DNA from: Chitinophagaceae bacterium BSSC1
Lineage (GTDB): Bacteria > Bacteroidota > Bacteroidia > Chitinophagales > Chitinophagaceae
NCBI GenBank assembly: GCA_002256435.1
Contig: NKJC01000001.1
Span: forward strand, 1,956,179 to 2,020,178
DNA: 64,000 bases
Direction of reading: 5' to 3'
The notes under the pieces are model-generated. The model saw only the letters and a list, made by a program, of their open reading frames with translations. It made no database searches and had not been told where the DNA came from. Position numbers and translations under genes: made by a program. Positions 45,565 to 54,266 of the stretch are shown here, in pieces (the first letter of the stretch is position 1; each line of letters starts with the position of its first letter).

Positions 45565-46452
45565 TTAGCTATTATAAATCACTGCAAATGTTTTTGCAAA
45601 TTCAGCCAGATTTCTTTTTCCAAATACAGGTTTAGGTTTGCTTAAATAGTCTTTTGCCATTTCTCCACTCTTTACAGCGGTTCCCATTTCAGTATAATTC
45701 TTTGCAACCTCTTCAGAAAGACCTGCTTGAACCATGCCACCATGGTTTTGCTCATCGGTAAAATCAACCCAAGGCAATTCTGGTTTTCCAATTGCGGTAC
45801 CAAGAATGGCTGCAATTTCAGTGGGTGTTTTTTCATCACTCACTACATACTCAATGCTATGTCCACTAAAATCCAAAGCTAATAAGGCTTTTGCTGCAGC
45901 GTCGGCAATATCAGCTGGGTGTACCAAAACAAGGGTGTTGTTGCTTCCATAATTGCCCCCAATAATATTCATGTGTTTGATCATGCCAATATTGGCCAAG
46001 AAATTGGTAAAAAAGAATCCTGGGCGTAAATGCAATACGTCTACACCAGATAAACGGCTATAGGCTTTTTCTACTCGGAATAAACCACTTACTGGTCCAC
46101 AACCGGTTTCCATATGGGCACCAATACTGCTCAGGTTCACTACTTTTTTTACGCCACTTGCTTCAATAGCAGCTGCATAGTTTTCTCCTTGTTGTCCAAT
46201 ATGCCCCTTCCAATCGGCGGCATCCCAAGTTGGAGGCACCATGGTATAGATAGCATCAGCTCCAGTAAAAGTTTTAACCAGAAAGTCAAAGTCTGCCACA
46301 GAGCCAATGGCTGCTATAGCTCCTGCTGCTGTTAATTCTTTTAAATTGTCCAAGCTTCTTCCAATAACGGTTACTTGGTGTCCAGCTTTTAATAGTTCAA
46401 GGGTAAGGGGTTTTGAGATATTGCCCGCTCCACCTGTGATTACATAATTCAT
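45565..46452 (-). CDS. NAD(P)-binding oxidoreductase, NmrA/atypical SDR family
   Basis: The 295-residue protein starts MNYVITGGAGNISKPLTLELL, a Rossmann GxxGxxS dinucleotide-binding motif, and continues with NmrA-like blocks VTVIGRS, AIYTMVPPTWDAADW and VVNLSSIGAHMETG. NmrA-type proteins are redox sensors or quinone/aldehyde reductases. The gene is preceded by a MarR-type operator and the marR gene, suggesting an inducible detoxification unit. Substrate is unknown. Confidence 0.88.
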   Translation of the reverse strand: MNYVITGGAGNISKPLTLELLKAGHQVTVIGRSLDNLKELTAAGAIAAIGSVADFDFLVKTFTGADAIYTMVPPTWDAADWKGHIGQQGENYAAAIEASGVKKVVNLSSIGAHMETGCGPVSGLFRVEKAYSRLSGVDVLHLRPGFFFTNFLANIGMIKHMNIIGGNYGSNNTLVLVHPADIADAAAKALLALDFSGHSIEYVVSDEKTPTEIAAILGTAIGKPELPWVDFTDEQNHGGMVQAGLSEEVAKNYTEMGTAVKSGEMAKDYLSKPKPVFGKRNLAEFAKTFAVIYNS

Positions 46453-46482
46453 GTTCTTGGTTTTATAGGTGATTGTTTATAA

Positions 46483-46494
46483 TTGTATATACAA
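46483..46494. promoter_or_regulatory. MarR-type operator upstream of the oxidoreductase gene
   Basis: TTGTATATACAA is a perfect 12-bp palindrome 30 bases upstream of the oxidoreductase start. Its core TTGTATATNCAA recurs in the marR promoter at 46965-46980. Confidence 0.65.
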
Positions 46495-46515
46495 ATGAAA
46501 TAATAAAAAAATAGG

Positions 46516-46941
46516 TCATGTTAATTTATCCGAGATTTGGTTCATGTTTTTAACCAAATCCTTAATGTCATGATTACCCAAAGACTCCGAATAAGCAGCT
46601 TGAGACCTTGCTACACATGCCTGCAATTCAGGTATTAATTGTTTTGCTTTTGGACTAGGATACACATTTGTAATCTTTCCCTCAGTAGTTCTCACAACCA
46701 ATTTTCGCTCCTCTAATTTTTCAATCAAACGACTGATGGTACTAGGTGTTAGCTGTAATTGGTCTGCAATAGACCCGGGCTGAATGCCTGGATTGTCTAA
46801 AACCAATAAGAGTAAATAACCATGACTGGGAGAAAGGTCAACAGGCTTCCAACTTTCAATAGCCAGTTTCTCCACTTTTCTCGCCAAAGCGTTGCTAGTG
46901 AAGTAAAGACATTTTGAAAATTTGCAGTCTGATGTTTTCAT
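46516..46941 (-). CDS. MarR family transcriptional regulator
   Basis: The 141-residue protein has the MarR winged-helix layout: an N-terminal dimer helix, then PGIQPGSIADQLQLTPSTISRLIEKLEERKLVVRTTEGKITNVYPSPKAKQL with recognition helix and wing, then a C-terminal dimer helix. MarR dimers bind short palindromes and release them on ligand binding. Matching palindromes lie in front of this gene and of the downstream oxidoreductase gene, so it probably represses both. Two Cys near the N-terminus (DCKFSKCLY) might sense oxidants, an inference only. Confidence 0.92.
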   Translation of the reverse strand: MKTSDCKFSKCLYFTSNALARKVEKLAIESWKPVDLSPSHGYLLLLVLDNPGIQPGSIADQLQLTPSTISRLIEKLEERKLVVRTTEGKITNVYPSPKAKQLIPELQACVARSQAAYSESLGNHDIKDLVKNMNQISDKLT

Positions 46942-46948
46942 GACAGGG

Positions 46949-46978
46949 CAAAGATAATTATCTTATTTGTATATGCAA
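46949..46978 (-). promoter_or_regulatory. marR promoter (-33 TTG, -7 TATCTTTG)
   Basis: On the minus strand TTG (46978-46976), 19 bases, then TATCTTTG (46956-46949) gives a consensus Bacteroidota promoter. The -7 box ends 7 bases before the marR ATG, and the -33 TTG lies inside the operator palindrome. Confidence 0.6.
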
Positions 46979-46980
46979 AT
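46965..46980. promoter_or_regulatory. MarR-type operator overlapping the marR -33 box
   Basis: ATTTGTATATGCAAAT is a 16-bp near-palindrome with one mismatched pair. It shares the TTGTATATNCAA core with the site at 46483 and covers the -33 element of the marR promoter, consistent with autorepression. Confidence 0.65.
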
Positions 46981-46991
46981 ATATTTTCCAC

Positions 46992-47633
46992 TCAAATTTG
47001 ATCTGACAAAAGAATGGTACAACCTTTTTCATTTTCTTGTAGTGAGTGGGCCAGCATAGATTGGGCAATGGTAGCTGCTGGAATTGAGCGGTATTTGCGC
47101 AAGCTACCCACTAATAAAGGGTTAATCCAGCCATTGATCATAGCGGCCATTTTCTCACCAGAACGGTGTTCCTGTCTATTGCCTGTAATGAGCGCCGGTC
47201 TGAAGATGGTGAGTTGATCAAAACCAATATTGGCTAAACTGCTTTCCATTTCCGCTTTCACCCTACTATAAAAAAAGCTGGAATTGGCACTAGCTCCCAT
47301 GGCACTAATGACCATCATTTTTTTAGTACCAGCCCCAAATTGTAAGCGGGCAAATTTAACAGGGTATTCCAAATCCACTTTTTTAAATGCTTCCTTTGTC
47401 TTCACTTTTTTAATGGTGGTTCCCAAACAACAGAAAAGGGTATCTGCTTGAACTGTAGCTTGGTATTGGTCAAAGTCTATCAGGTGCTCTTGCAATTTGG
47501 GATGTTGTAGGCCTAAACTTCTTCTACTATATACATGTACCGTATGATAAGCACTGGATTGTAGCAATAATTCTAGGAGCAAGGATCCAGTTAGACCAGT
47601 GGCACCAATGACTAGGGCAGATTGTGTTTGCAA
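46992..47633 (-). CDS. NAD(P)-binding oxidoreductase, TIP30/HTATIP2-like SDR
   Basis: The protein begins near [20 protein letters not shown], a Rossmann GxxGxxG motif, and contains [35 protein letters not shown] (SDR Tyr-x-x-x-Lys region as YSRVK) and [14 protein letters not shown], typical of the TIP30-like atypical SDRs. The ORF-track start at 47714 overlaps the divergent ruvB start. I use TTG 47633 ([13 protein letters not shown]), 14 bases after a TAGCTTTG -7 box on this strand, giving 213 residues. Function is unknown. Confidence 0.85.
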   Translation of the reverse strand: MQTQSALVIGATGLTGSLLLELLLQSSAYHTVHVYSRRSLGLQHPKLQEHLIDFDQYQATVQADTLFCCLGTTIKKVKTKEAFKKVDLEYPVKFARLQFGAGTKKMMVISAMGASANSSFFYSRVKAEMESSLANIGFDQLTIFRPALITGNRQEHRSGEKMAAMINGWINPLLVGSLRKYRSIPAATIAQSMLAHSLQENEKGCTILLSDQI

Positions 47634-47672
47634 AGCTTGATTTTTACCAAAGCTATGATAAAATGTATTTTG

Positions 47673-47680
47673 TAGTTTTG
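47673..47680 (+). promoter_or_regulatory. -7 box of ruvB
   Basis: TAGTTTTG matches TAnnTTTG and ends 6 bases before the ruvB ATG at 47687, implying a leader of only 2-3 bases. Confidence 0.45.
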
Positions 47681-47686
47681 AAGGGT

Positions 47687-48721
47687 ATGGCCAACGATAA
47701 TTTAAATAACGCACCTGAGAACCTGAGTCCTGCAGACAAGGAGTTTGAAAACACCATTCGGCCTAGGGAAATTGATGAATTTTCTGGACAGCCCCAATTG
47801 ATTGAAAACCTAACCATTTTTATCAAAGCAGCCAAGCTGAGAGGAGAAGCACTGGATCATATTTTGTTTCACGGACCTCCGGGATTGGGTAAAACCACGT
47901 TGAGTAGAATTGTTGCCAACGAATTAGGCGTAAGTATCAAAGAAACTTCTGGTCCTGTGATAGAAAAGCCAGGAGACTTAGCTGGGCTACTCACCAATCT
48001 GCAACCCAATGATGTTTTATTCATTGATGAGATACACCGCTTGAGTACGGTAGTAGAAGAATATCTCTATGCAGCCATGGAGGATTTTAGAATAGACATC
48101 ATGATTGATAGTGGGCCCAATGCCAGAAGTATACAAATTAATTTGAACCCCTTTACCTTAGTGGGAGCAACTACTAGAAGTGGCTTATTAACAGCGCCTT
48201 TGTTGTCTAGGTTTGGCATCAAGTCTAGATTGGAATATTATCAAGCAGAAACCTTAAAGAAAATCATTGAAAGAAGCGCTGGTATTCTCAACACAGAAAT
48301 TAGTTCTGATGCTGCGGGTGAAATTTCAAGAAGAAGTAGGGGGACGCCAAGAATTGCCAATGGTTTGCTGCGCCGCGTGCGCGATTTTGCTCAAGTGCTC
48401 AATGATGGGATCATTGATCTTGGCATTACACAACACGCACTAAAAGCATTAAATGTAGACGAACACGGATTGGATGAAATGGATAATCGCATACTTGCGG
48501 CCATCATTGATAAATTCAAAGGAGGTCCTGTTGGCTTAACAACCATTGCTACTGCAGTGGGAGAAGAATCTGGCACTATTGAAGAAGTTTATGAACCCTT
48601 TTTAATACAGGAAGGATTTTTGCAAAGAACACCAAGGGGAAGAGAAGCTACCTTAAAAGCTTATAACCATTTGGGGCGTGAAACCCTGAACAGGGGCGGA
48701 ACTCCCAGTTTGTTTAGCTAA
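47687..48721 (+). CDS. ruvB: Holliday junction branch migration helicase RuvB
   Basis: RuvB is the AAA+ motor that drives branch migration with RuvA. The 344-residue protein has Walker [11 protein letters not shown], Walker B LFIDEIH, sensor GATTRSGLL and the C-terminal winged-helix domain ([37 protein letters not shown]). The start is ATG 47687 ([13 protein letters not shown]); the ORF track extends it upstream without support. It ends in a strong bidirectional terminator. ruvC is at 31088, far from this gene. Confidence 0.96.
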   Translation: MANDNLNNAPENLSPADKEFENTIRPREIDEFSGQPQLIENLTIFIKAAKLRGEALDHILFHGPPGLGKTTLSRIVANELGVSIKETSGPVIEKPGDLAGLLTNLQPNDVLFIDEIHRLSTVVEEYLYAAMEDFRIDIMIDSGPNARSIQINLNPFTLVGATTRSGLLTAPLLSRFGIKSRLEYYQAETLKKIIERSAGILNTEISSDAAGEISRRSRGTPRIANGLLRRVRDFAQVLNDGIIDLGITQHALKALNVDEHGLDEMDNRILAAIIDKFKGGPVGLTTIATAVGEESGTIEEVYEPFLIQEGFLQRTPRGREATLKAYNHLGRETLNRGGTPSLFS

Positions 48722-48722
48722 T

Positions 48723-48757
48723 AAAAAAGCTCCCCGATTTACCGGGGAGCTTTTTTT
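48723..48757. terminator. Bidirectional intrinsic terminator between ruvB and the response regulator
   Basis: AAAAAAGCTCCCCG and CGGGGAGCTTTTTT form a perfect 14-bp stem with a 6-base loop, flanked by A residues on one side and T residues on the other. It can end transcripts from both convergent genes. Confidence 0.93.
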
Positions 48758-48773
48758 ATGATGCTTAGATTGA

Positions 48774-49469
48774 TTATGGTGCAACCAGTCTAAATCCGTT
48801 TCCGTGAATGTTTACAATTTCAATATCGGTATCGTCTTTTAGGTACTTGCGCAATTTGGCAATATACACATCCATACTTCTTCCATTGAAATAAGTATCG
48901 CTACCCCAGATTTTTTTCAAGGCTCTTTCTCTTGGCAACAAATCGTTTTTGTGTTCGGCCAACATCTTCAACAATTCATTCTCTTTTGGAGAAAGTGTTT
49001 GGGTGGTACCATCGTGTTTTAGTTCACGTAATTTTGGATTGAAATGGTATTTACCCATATCAAATTCCAGGTTATCACTGATCTTATTGTCTTCTTCGTT
49101 GCGCTTTAAAATGGCTTTGATTTTCAACAACAATACTTCAGAATCAAAGGGCTTGGTAATATAATCATCAGCACCCAATTTGTACCCTTGAATAATATCA
49201 TCCTTCATGGTTTTAGCACTTAGGAAAAACAGGGGTATATCTGGATCCACATCGCGGATTTCTTCTGCTAGTTTGAATCCATCCATATTGGGCATCATCA
49301 CGTCTAGCAAACAGATATCAAATTTTTCACGCTGAAAAGCTGCCAAACCTAATCGGCCATCCCTTTCCAGTGTTACGTCATAATCATTTAACTCCAAATA
49401 ATTCTTGAGCACCATACCAAGGTTGGTATCGTCTTCACACAAGAGAATTTTACTTTTTTTGTCTTCCAT
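48774..49469 (-). CDS. Response regulator, OmpR family
   Basis: The 231-residue protein has a receiver domain with the acidic pocket CEDD, phosphoacceptor Asp in LLDVMMPNMDG, and Lys in TKPF, followed by a winged-helix trans_reg_C domain (LSPKENELLKMLAEHKNDLLPRERALKKIWGSDTYFNGRSMDVYIAKLRKYL). No histidine kinase gene is adjacent, so it is an orphan here. Bacteroidota RprY-like regulators have this layout. The target genes are unknown. Confidence 0.93.
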   Translation of the reverse strand: MEDKKSKILLCEDDTNLGMVLKNYLELNDYDVTLERDGRLGLAAFQREKFDICLLDVMMPNMDGFKLAEEIRDVDPDIPLFFLSAKTMKDDIIQGYKLGADDYITKPFDSEVLLLKIKAILKRNEEDNKISDNLEFDMGKYHFNPKLRELKHDGTTQTLSPKENELLKMLAEHKNDLLPRERALKKIWGSDTYFNGRSMDVYIAKLRKYLKDDTDIEIVNIHGNGFRLVAP

Positions 49470-49619
49470 AACAAATTATTTATACTCAAATAAAGATAAA
49501 ACAAACCCATTTTACTGCCAATTCAGCGCAATCTTTTGTTAAAACGGTTGCATCGCGCAGCATTCTGGTAGCTACTACAGCAAGTTCCGCTTAATTGTTG
49601 GCATTCTAGCTATTAGTTT

Positions 49620-50267
49620 CTACAGCACCAACAGGTTCTGACAGATTAACGCGCTAAAGACGGTTTTGGTTTTGCCGTTAAGCTTTACGGCCATGGATTT
49701 ATCAAATTCCTGAATGGTGATGATCTCAATTTGTGATCCCAATTGCAGGTCAACTGAATTCAAATAGGTGAGAAAGGATGCGTCATTGTTTAAGACACCG
49801 CTGAGCTGGTATTTTTTGCCAGACTGGCAAAGACTTAAGGGGGTTGCTTTGAGTTGGGGCAGTCTTCCTTGACTATCTGGAATAGGTTCTCCGTGCGGGT
49901 CAAATTTGGGATAGCCCAGCATTTCATCTACGCGGTTAAAAAACAAGTCACTTTGTAAGTGTTCAATTTGTTCAGCTATATCGTGCACTTCTTCCCAACC
50001 CAAACCCATCACGTCTTTTAAGAACAATTCTGTTAAGCGATGTTTTCTTAAAATGAGCAATGCTTGTTTTCTTCCTTTCTCTGTTAATTCAATGGATTTG
50101 TACTTCTCGTATTTGATTAGTTTTTTCTCAGAAAGGTTTTTGACCATGCTATTGACCGTAGGCATTTTAATGTCTAGCAAAGCAGCAATCCTTTTTACAG
50201 AAATGCTTTCTCCGTTTTGAGATAGCCGGTGTAAGGCTTTCAGGTAATTTTCCTCGGTTAGGGTCAT
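49620..50267 (-). CDS. Metal-dependent transcriptional regulator, DtxR/MntR family
   Basis: The 215-residue protein has an N-terminal winged helix (VKRIAALLDIKMPTVNSMVKNLSEKKLI), a dimerisation domain with metal ligands His76, Glu80, His95, Glu99, Glu102 and His103 (HDIAEQIEHLQSD), and a C-terminal SH3/FeoA-like domain. Glu99 at the position of DtxR Cys102 is as in manganese-sensing MntR, but Asn7 replaces the usual Asp/Met. It is divergent from a TonB receptor and faces a palindromic operator. Mn versus Fe sensing is unresolved. Confidence 0.92.
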   Translation of the reverse strand: MTLTEENYLKALHRLSQNGESISVKRIAALLDIKMPTVNSMVKNLSEKKLIKYEKYKSIELTEKGRKQALLILRKHRLTELFLKDVMGLGWEEVHDIAEQIEHLQSDLFFNRVDEMLGYPKFDPHGEPIPDSQGRLPQLKATPLSLCQSGKKYQLSGVLNNDASFLTYLNSVDLQLGSQIEIITIQEFDKSMAVKLNGKTKTVFSALICQNLLVL

Positions 50268-50311
50268 GTTACAAATCTAAACTAATTGATTCTCAATAGG
50301 AAAATAAAAAA

Positions 50312-50329
50312 TGTTAGACTATTCTAACA
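50312..50329. promoter_or_regulatory. DtxR-type operator between the metal regulator and TonB receptor
   Basis: TGTTAGA-CTAT-TCTAACA has perfect 7-bp arms. The half sites TTAG/CTAA resemble the DtxR/IdeR box. It overlaps the -33 region of the receptor promoter (-7 box at 50337-50344) and lies 45 bases before the regulator start. Confidence 0.7.
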
Positions 50330-50336
50330 TTAATAT

Positions 50337-50344
50337 TATGTTTG
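50337..50344 (+). promoter_or_regulatory. -7 box of the TonB receptor promoter
   Basis: TATGTTTG matches TAnnTTTG and ends 14 bases before ATG 50359. The ATG at 50338 used by longer ORF models lies inside this box, which supports the later start. Confidence 0.55.
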
Positions 50345-50358
50345 TAGAACAATATTGT

Positions 50359-52656
50359 ATGAGATGCCGTTTTTACATAGGATTAATAGCTGTTTTTTTG
50401 CTTTCACAAGCAATACCAGCTTATGCCCAACAATCAAATATTCACTTAGATACAAGTATTAAAAAATCAGTTTCCAATAACATTGAAAAATTATTGGAAG
50501 GAGAATCAGATGAAGTGGTGGTAACAGGACTTACCAGGGCAGGATTTCAAAAAGAAAACCCTATTGCCATTCAGGCCATCTCTTCAAAAACCATTGACAG
50601 AACCATTGCTTCCAATATCATGGACCAACTAAGCCTCCATAGTCCAGGTTTATCAATGTTGAAAACAGGTCCCAATATTTCAAAACCTTTTATTCGCGGG
50701 TTGGGTTATCATAGGGTTTTAACCCTCTATGATGGTATTAGACAAGAGGGGCAACAATGGGGAGACGAACACGGTTTGGAAGTGGATGGATTTCAGATTC
50801 ATCGTGCTGAAATAATTAAGGGTCCCGCTAGTTTGCTTTTTGGTTCTGATGCCATTGCGGGAGTAGTGAGTTTGATTCCTTATTTACCCAAACTTGATCA
50901 GCAGCAGGTAGAAGGAAGAGTATTAATGGAATACCAGTCTAATAATGGGTTATGGGCTAGCGGTGTTAGAGTGGGACAACGGAGCAAACATTGGTTATGG
51001 CAGGGTTCGGCGTCTAAAAGAATAGCTGGCAATTACAGCAATGCCATTGACGGAAAAGTTTATTTAACGGGATTTCAAGAGAGCAATCTTGGATTTCAAA
51101 CCGGTTATTATTCTAAGAAAGGATTTAGTCTTTTAAGCGCTACATACTATGATAATTTGCAAGCCATTCCTGATGGTAGTAGGGACTCTGCCAGTAGGCA
51201 ATTTACCAAGCAAGTGTTGGATGGGCAGTGGGACGATGTTAAGAACAGACCCTTGGTTTCAGAAAGCGAATTAAATGGCTACGCACTATCGGGGTTGGTG
51301 CAAAGCATCAAGCATTATAGAGTCTATAGCAAACACCAATATCAATTTGGGAAAATAGATCTAGATGCATTGGTTGGGTTTCAACAAAATAACCGCAAAG
51401 AATTTACGCATCCTGCATGGCCTTATCAAGCAGGATTGTCCTTGCAACTCAATACTTTGAATTATGGTCTAAATTTGAATTTGCCCATTGCAAGCAGATC
51501 TGAAATTTCTTTTGGTGCCAATGGCATGTATCAACAAAACAAACATTTAAACGCCACTGATTTTCCCATTCCCAATTTTCAATTATGGGATATTGGTGTC
51601 TATATACACGGTAAATGGAATTGGCAAAAATGGCATGTTGCAGGTGGTTTAAGATGGGATCAAAGACAATTAAGAGCGGCAGATTTTTATACGGGTCACA
51701 ACCCGCAAAATGGATTTGAGCAGCAATATCATTTTCCAGATACAGCTGGGGCTGTATTGCAATTTCCAGCTTTTGAAAAAAGATTTAATGGATATTCTTT
51801 TGCACTTGGTGTAGCTTATAACATTAATACTAATTGGAGTCTGAAAGCCAATCTGTCAAGGGGTTATAGGGCACCTAGTATTACTGAATTGGCATCTAAT
51901 GGATTAGATCCAGGAGCCCATATACTTTATTTGGGAAACAGGGCTTTTGTACCTGAAACCAGTTTGCAACAAGACCTTGGGATTAGTTTAACAACGGCTC
52001 AATTACAATGGAGTCTTTCTTTGTTTCACAATCGCTTGGATCATTTTATTTACCTCACGCAACTACTTGATGCAAGTGGACTTCCACAAACAGATGCACA
52101 GGGCAATAAGACATTTCAATACCAACAAGCAGCTGCAAGATTGCTTGGATTTGAATCAGAAATTAAATGGCATCCGAGTTTTTTGCCGCAATGGAATATG
52201 ACTAGCTCAATTGCCTATGTGCATGGCGAAAACCTGCAAGAACGGTTTAACGGAAAAGGTAATCAGGGGCAATGGTTGCCATTGATTCCACCCATCACAT
52301 GGCAAGGGGCAATTGAGAAAAATTGGGTTACAAATATTCAGTGGATGCCCAATGTACAAGTGACAGCGTCTTGGGAATCTGCAGCAGCCCAAAACCGTTA
52401 TTTGGCACTCTATGCTACCGAGACCAGAACAGCTGCTTACACCTTATTCCATCTTGGATGGGGAACAAATTTCAATTTAGGGGGCAAAAAGCAATTGTCT
52501 ATTCAGTGTCAAATCAATAATCTGTTTAACCTGGCCTATCAGAACCATTTGAGCCGGTTAAAATACTTGGAATACTATCGGTCCGCAGCAAACGGCAGTT
52601 CAGGTATTTACAATATGGGAAGGAACGCAAGTATCAAATGTATTTTCAGTTTTTAA
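50359..52656 (+). CDS. TonB-dependent receptor, probable metal uptake
   Basis: The 765-residue outer-membrane receptor has a signal peptide (MRCRFYIGLIAVFLLSQAIPAYA), a plug domain with PFIRGLGYHRVLTLYDGIRQEGQQWGDEHG, and a barrel ending in the aromatic IKCIFSF signature. It lacks the CarboxypepD_reg domain of the receptor at 18916. Location opposite a DtxR/MntR regulator with an operator over its promoter suggests that it imports a metal or metal chelate. The start at 50359 is chosen because earlier ATGs fall within promoter elements. The ligand is unproven. Confidence 0.88.
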   Translation: MRCRFYIGLIAVFLLSQAIPAYAQQSNIHLDTSIKKSVSNNIEKLLEGESDEVVVTGLTRAGFQKENPIAIQAISSKTIDRTIASNIMDQLSLHSPGLSMLKTGPNISKPFIRGLGYHRVLTLYDGIRQEGQQWGDEHGLEVDGFQIHRAEIIKGPASLLFGSDAIAGVVSLIPYLPKLDQQQVEGRVLMEYQSNNGLWASGVRVGQRSKHWLWQGSASKRIAGNYSNAIDGKVYLTGFQESNLGFQTGYYSKKGFSLLSATYYDNLQAIPDGSRDSASRQFTKQVLDGQWDDVKNRPLVSESELNGYALSGLVQSIKHYRVYSKHQYQFGKIDLDALVGFQQNNRKEFTHPAWPYQAGLSLQLNTLNYGLNLNLPIASRSEISFGANGMYQQNKHLNATDFPIPNFQLWDIGVYIHGKWNWQKWHVAGGLRWDQRQLRAADFYTGHNPQNGFEQQYHFPDTAGAVLQFPAFEKRFNGYSFALGVAYNINTNWSLKANLSRGYRAPSITELASNGLDPGAHILYLGNRAFVPETSLQQDLGISLTTAQLQWSLSLFHNRLDHFIYLTQLLDASGLPQTDAQGNKTFQYQQAAARLLGFESEIKWHPSFLPQWNMTSSIAYVHGENLQERFNGKGNQGQWLPLIPPITWQGAIEKNWVTNIQWMPNVQVTASWESAAAQNRYLALYATETRTAAYTLFHLGWGTNFNLGGKKQLSIQCQINNLFNLAYQNHLSRLKYLEYYRSAANGSSGIYNMGRNASIKCIFSF

Positions 52657-52733
52657 GTCCTAGCCAACAACCACAAATATTTTTTCAGCAATCAGTAGCA
52701 TTGGTTAATTTGTATGCCTAATTCAACAGTGTT

Positions 52734-54266
52734 ATGGCAGATCAATCTCAGTTTCTGGATGCAGTAAAAGCAGGGTATCAATTCAAGGGTGAACACGCCA
52801 AAATTGGTGCTGGTATGTTTAATGGAGAAGTAGTGGCTGGCGCCGATGTTTTCATTCCATTAAAAACCTTGAACAGACATGGACTCATAGCTGGAGCAAC
52901 TGGAACTGGAAAGACCAAGACTTTGCAAGTGATTTCAGAAATTCTGAGTAATAATAGTGTACCCGTTTTGCTCATGGATATCAAAGGAGACTTAAGTGGT
53001 ATTGCTGCTCCTGGTGTACTCAATGATAGACTGGCAGAAAGGTGTCAAAAAATCAATATCAGTTACCAACCTGCCGCATATCCTACTGAATTAATGACAC
53101 TAAATGAAGGAAAGGGTGTTCGCTTGCGTGCAACCGTTACAGAATTTGGTCCGGTACTCTTGAGTAAGATCTTAGGGTTGAATGATACACAAGGTGGGGT
53201 TGTAGCTATGATTTTTAAATATTGCGATGACCAGCAAATGCCCTTGTTAGATCTTCAAGATTTTATCAAAGTCTTACAATATGTAGGTAATGAAGGGAAG
53301 GCCGAATTGGAAAAATCTTACGGTAAAATATCTACCACATCTACTGGAACCGTATTGCGTAAAGTAATTGAATTACAACAACAGGGTGCCGATGTGTTTT
53401 TTGGTGAAAGAAGTTTTGAAGTGGAAGACCTCATGCGTATCAGTGATGATGGTAGAGGAATGGTAAATATTTTGCGTGTAACAGATATGCAAGACAGACC
53501 CAAACTGTTTTCTACTTTTATGTTACAACTGTTGGCAGAATTATATGCCAGTAGTCCAGAAGAAGGAGACTTGGACAAACCCAAGTTGGTTTTATTCATT
53601 GATGAAGCACACCTGATTTTCCAAGAAGCATCTGATGCCTTGTTGCAGCAATTAGAAACTGTGATCAAACTCATTAGGTCAAAAGGAATTGGCATATTTT
53701 TCTGTACACAAAACCCGCAAGACATTCCTGCAGCCATCTTGGGTCAGTTGGGTTTAAAAGTACAACACGCACTGAGGGCTTTTACAGCAGCTGATAGAAA
53801 AACCATAAAACAAGCCGCTGAGAATTTTCCAGAATCGGATTTTTATAAAACAGATGAACTCTTAACCCAAATGGGTATTGGAGAAGCGTTTGTAACCCTG
53901 TTAAATGAAAAAGGGATTCCTACGCCATTGGTTCATACTATGCTTTGTTCTCCAACGAGTAGAATGGACGTGCTTACCGATCCAGAAATAGATGCATTGG
54001 TAGCTAAGAGCAAATTGGTTCCCAAATACAAAGAGGCAGTGAATGCACAAAGTGCCTATGAAATTTTGGAAGCTAAATTGGCCGAAGCAGCCGAAAAGCA
54101 GGCTGAAGTAGAAGCAGAGAAGCCTAAAAAAGGTGCAGCAAAAGAAGAAAGCTTTTTTGATAACCCAGTTGTTAAGTCAGTAGGAAGAACAGCAGCCGTA
54201 ATGATTACAAGGTCTTTATTAGGTGCATTGGGTTTAGGAGGAAGAACCAGTAAAAGAAAATACTAG
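52734..54266 (+). CDS. HerA-like ATPase, DUF853 (YjgR-like)
   Basis: The 510-residue protein is a DUF853 member, a HerA/FtsK-superfamily ATPase found in many bacteria. Walker A GATGTGKTKTL and Walker B LVLFIDEAHLIF are clear, with a late arginine-finger region near PQDIPAAILGQLGLKVQHALRAF. No transmembrane segment is visible. A C-terminal Lys/Ala/Glu-rich stretch precedes the last helix. DUF853 function is not established; a DNA or nucleoprotein motor is inferred. Its end overlaps the convergent recQ end by 4 bases. Confidence 0.9.
   Translation: MADQSQFLDAVKAGYQFKGEHAKIGAGMFNGEVVAGADVFIPLKTLNRHGLIAGATGTGKTKTLQVISEILSNNSVPVLLMDIKGDLSGIAAPGVLNDRLAERCQKINISYQPAAYPTELMTLNEGKGVRLRATVTEFGPVLLSKILGLNDTQGGVVAMIFKYCDDQQMPLLDLQDFIKVLQYVGNEGKAELEKSYGKISTTSTGTVLRKVIELQQQGADVFFGERSFEVEDLMRISDDGRGMVNILRVTDMQDRPKLFSTFMLQLLAELYASSPEEGDLDKPKLVLFIDEAHLIFQEASDALLQQLETVIKLIRSKGIGIFFCTQNPQDIPAAILGQLGLKVQHALRAFTAADRKTIKQAAENFPESDFYKTDELLTQMGIGEAFVTLLNEKGIPTPLVHTMLCSPTSRMDVLTDPEIDALVAKSKLVPKYKEAVNAQSAYEILEAKLAEAAEKQAEVEAEKPKKGAAKEESFFDNPVVKSVGRTAAVMITRSLLGALGLGGRTSKRKY

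Noticed and set aside
49470-49619. Possible RNA or small gene between the response regulator and the metal regulator
   Set aside because: Only a 25-codon ORF and no tRNA-like or stable fold could be seen; treated as an ordinary intergenic region.
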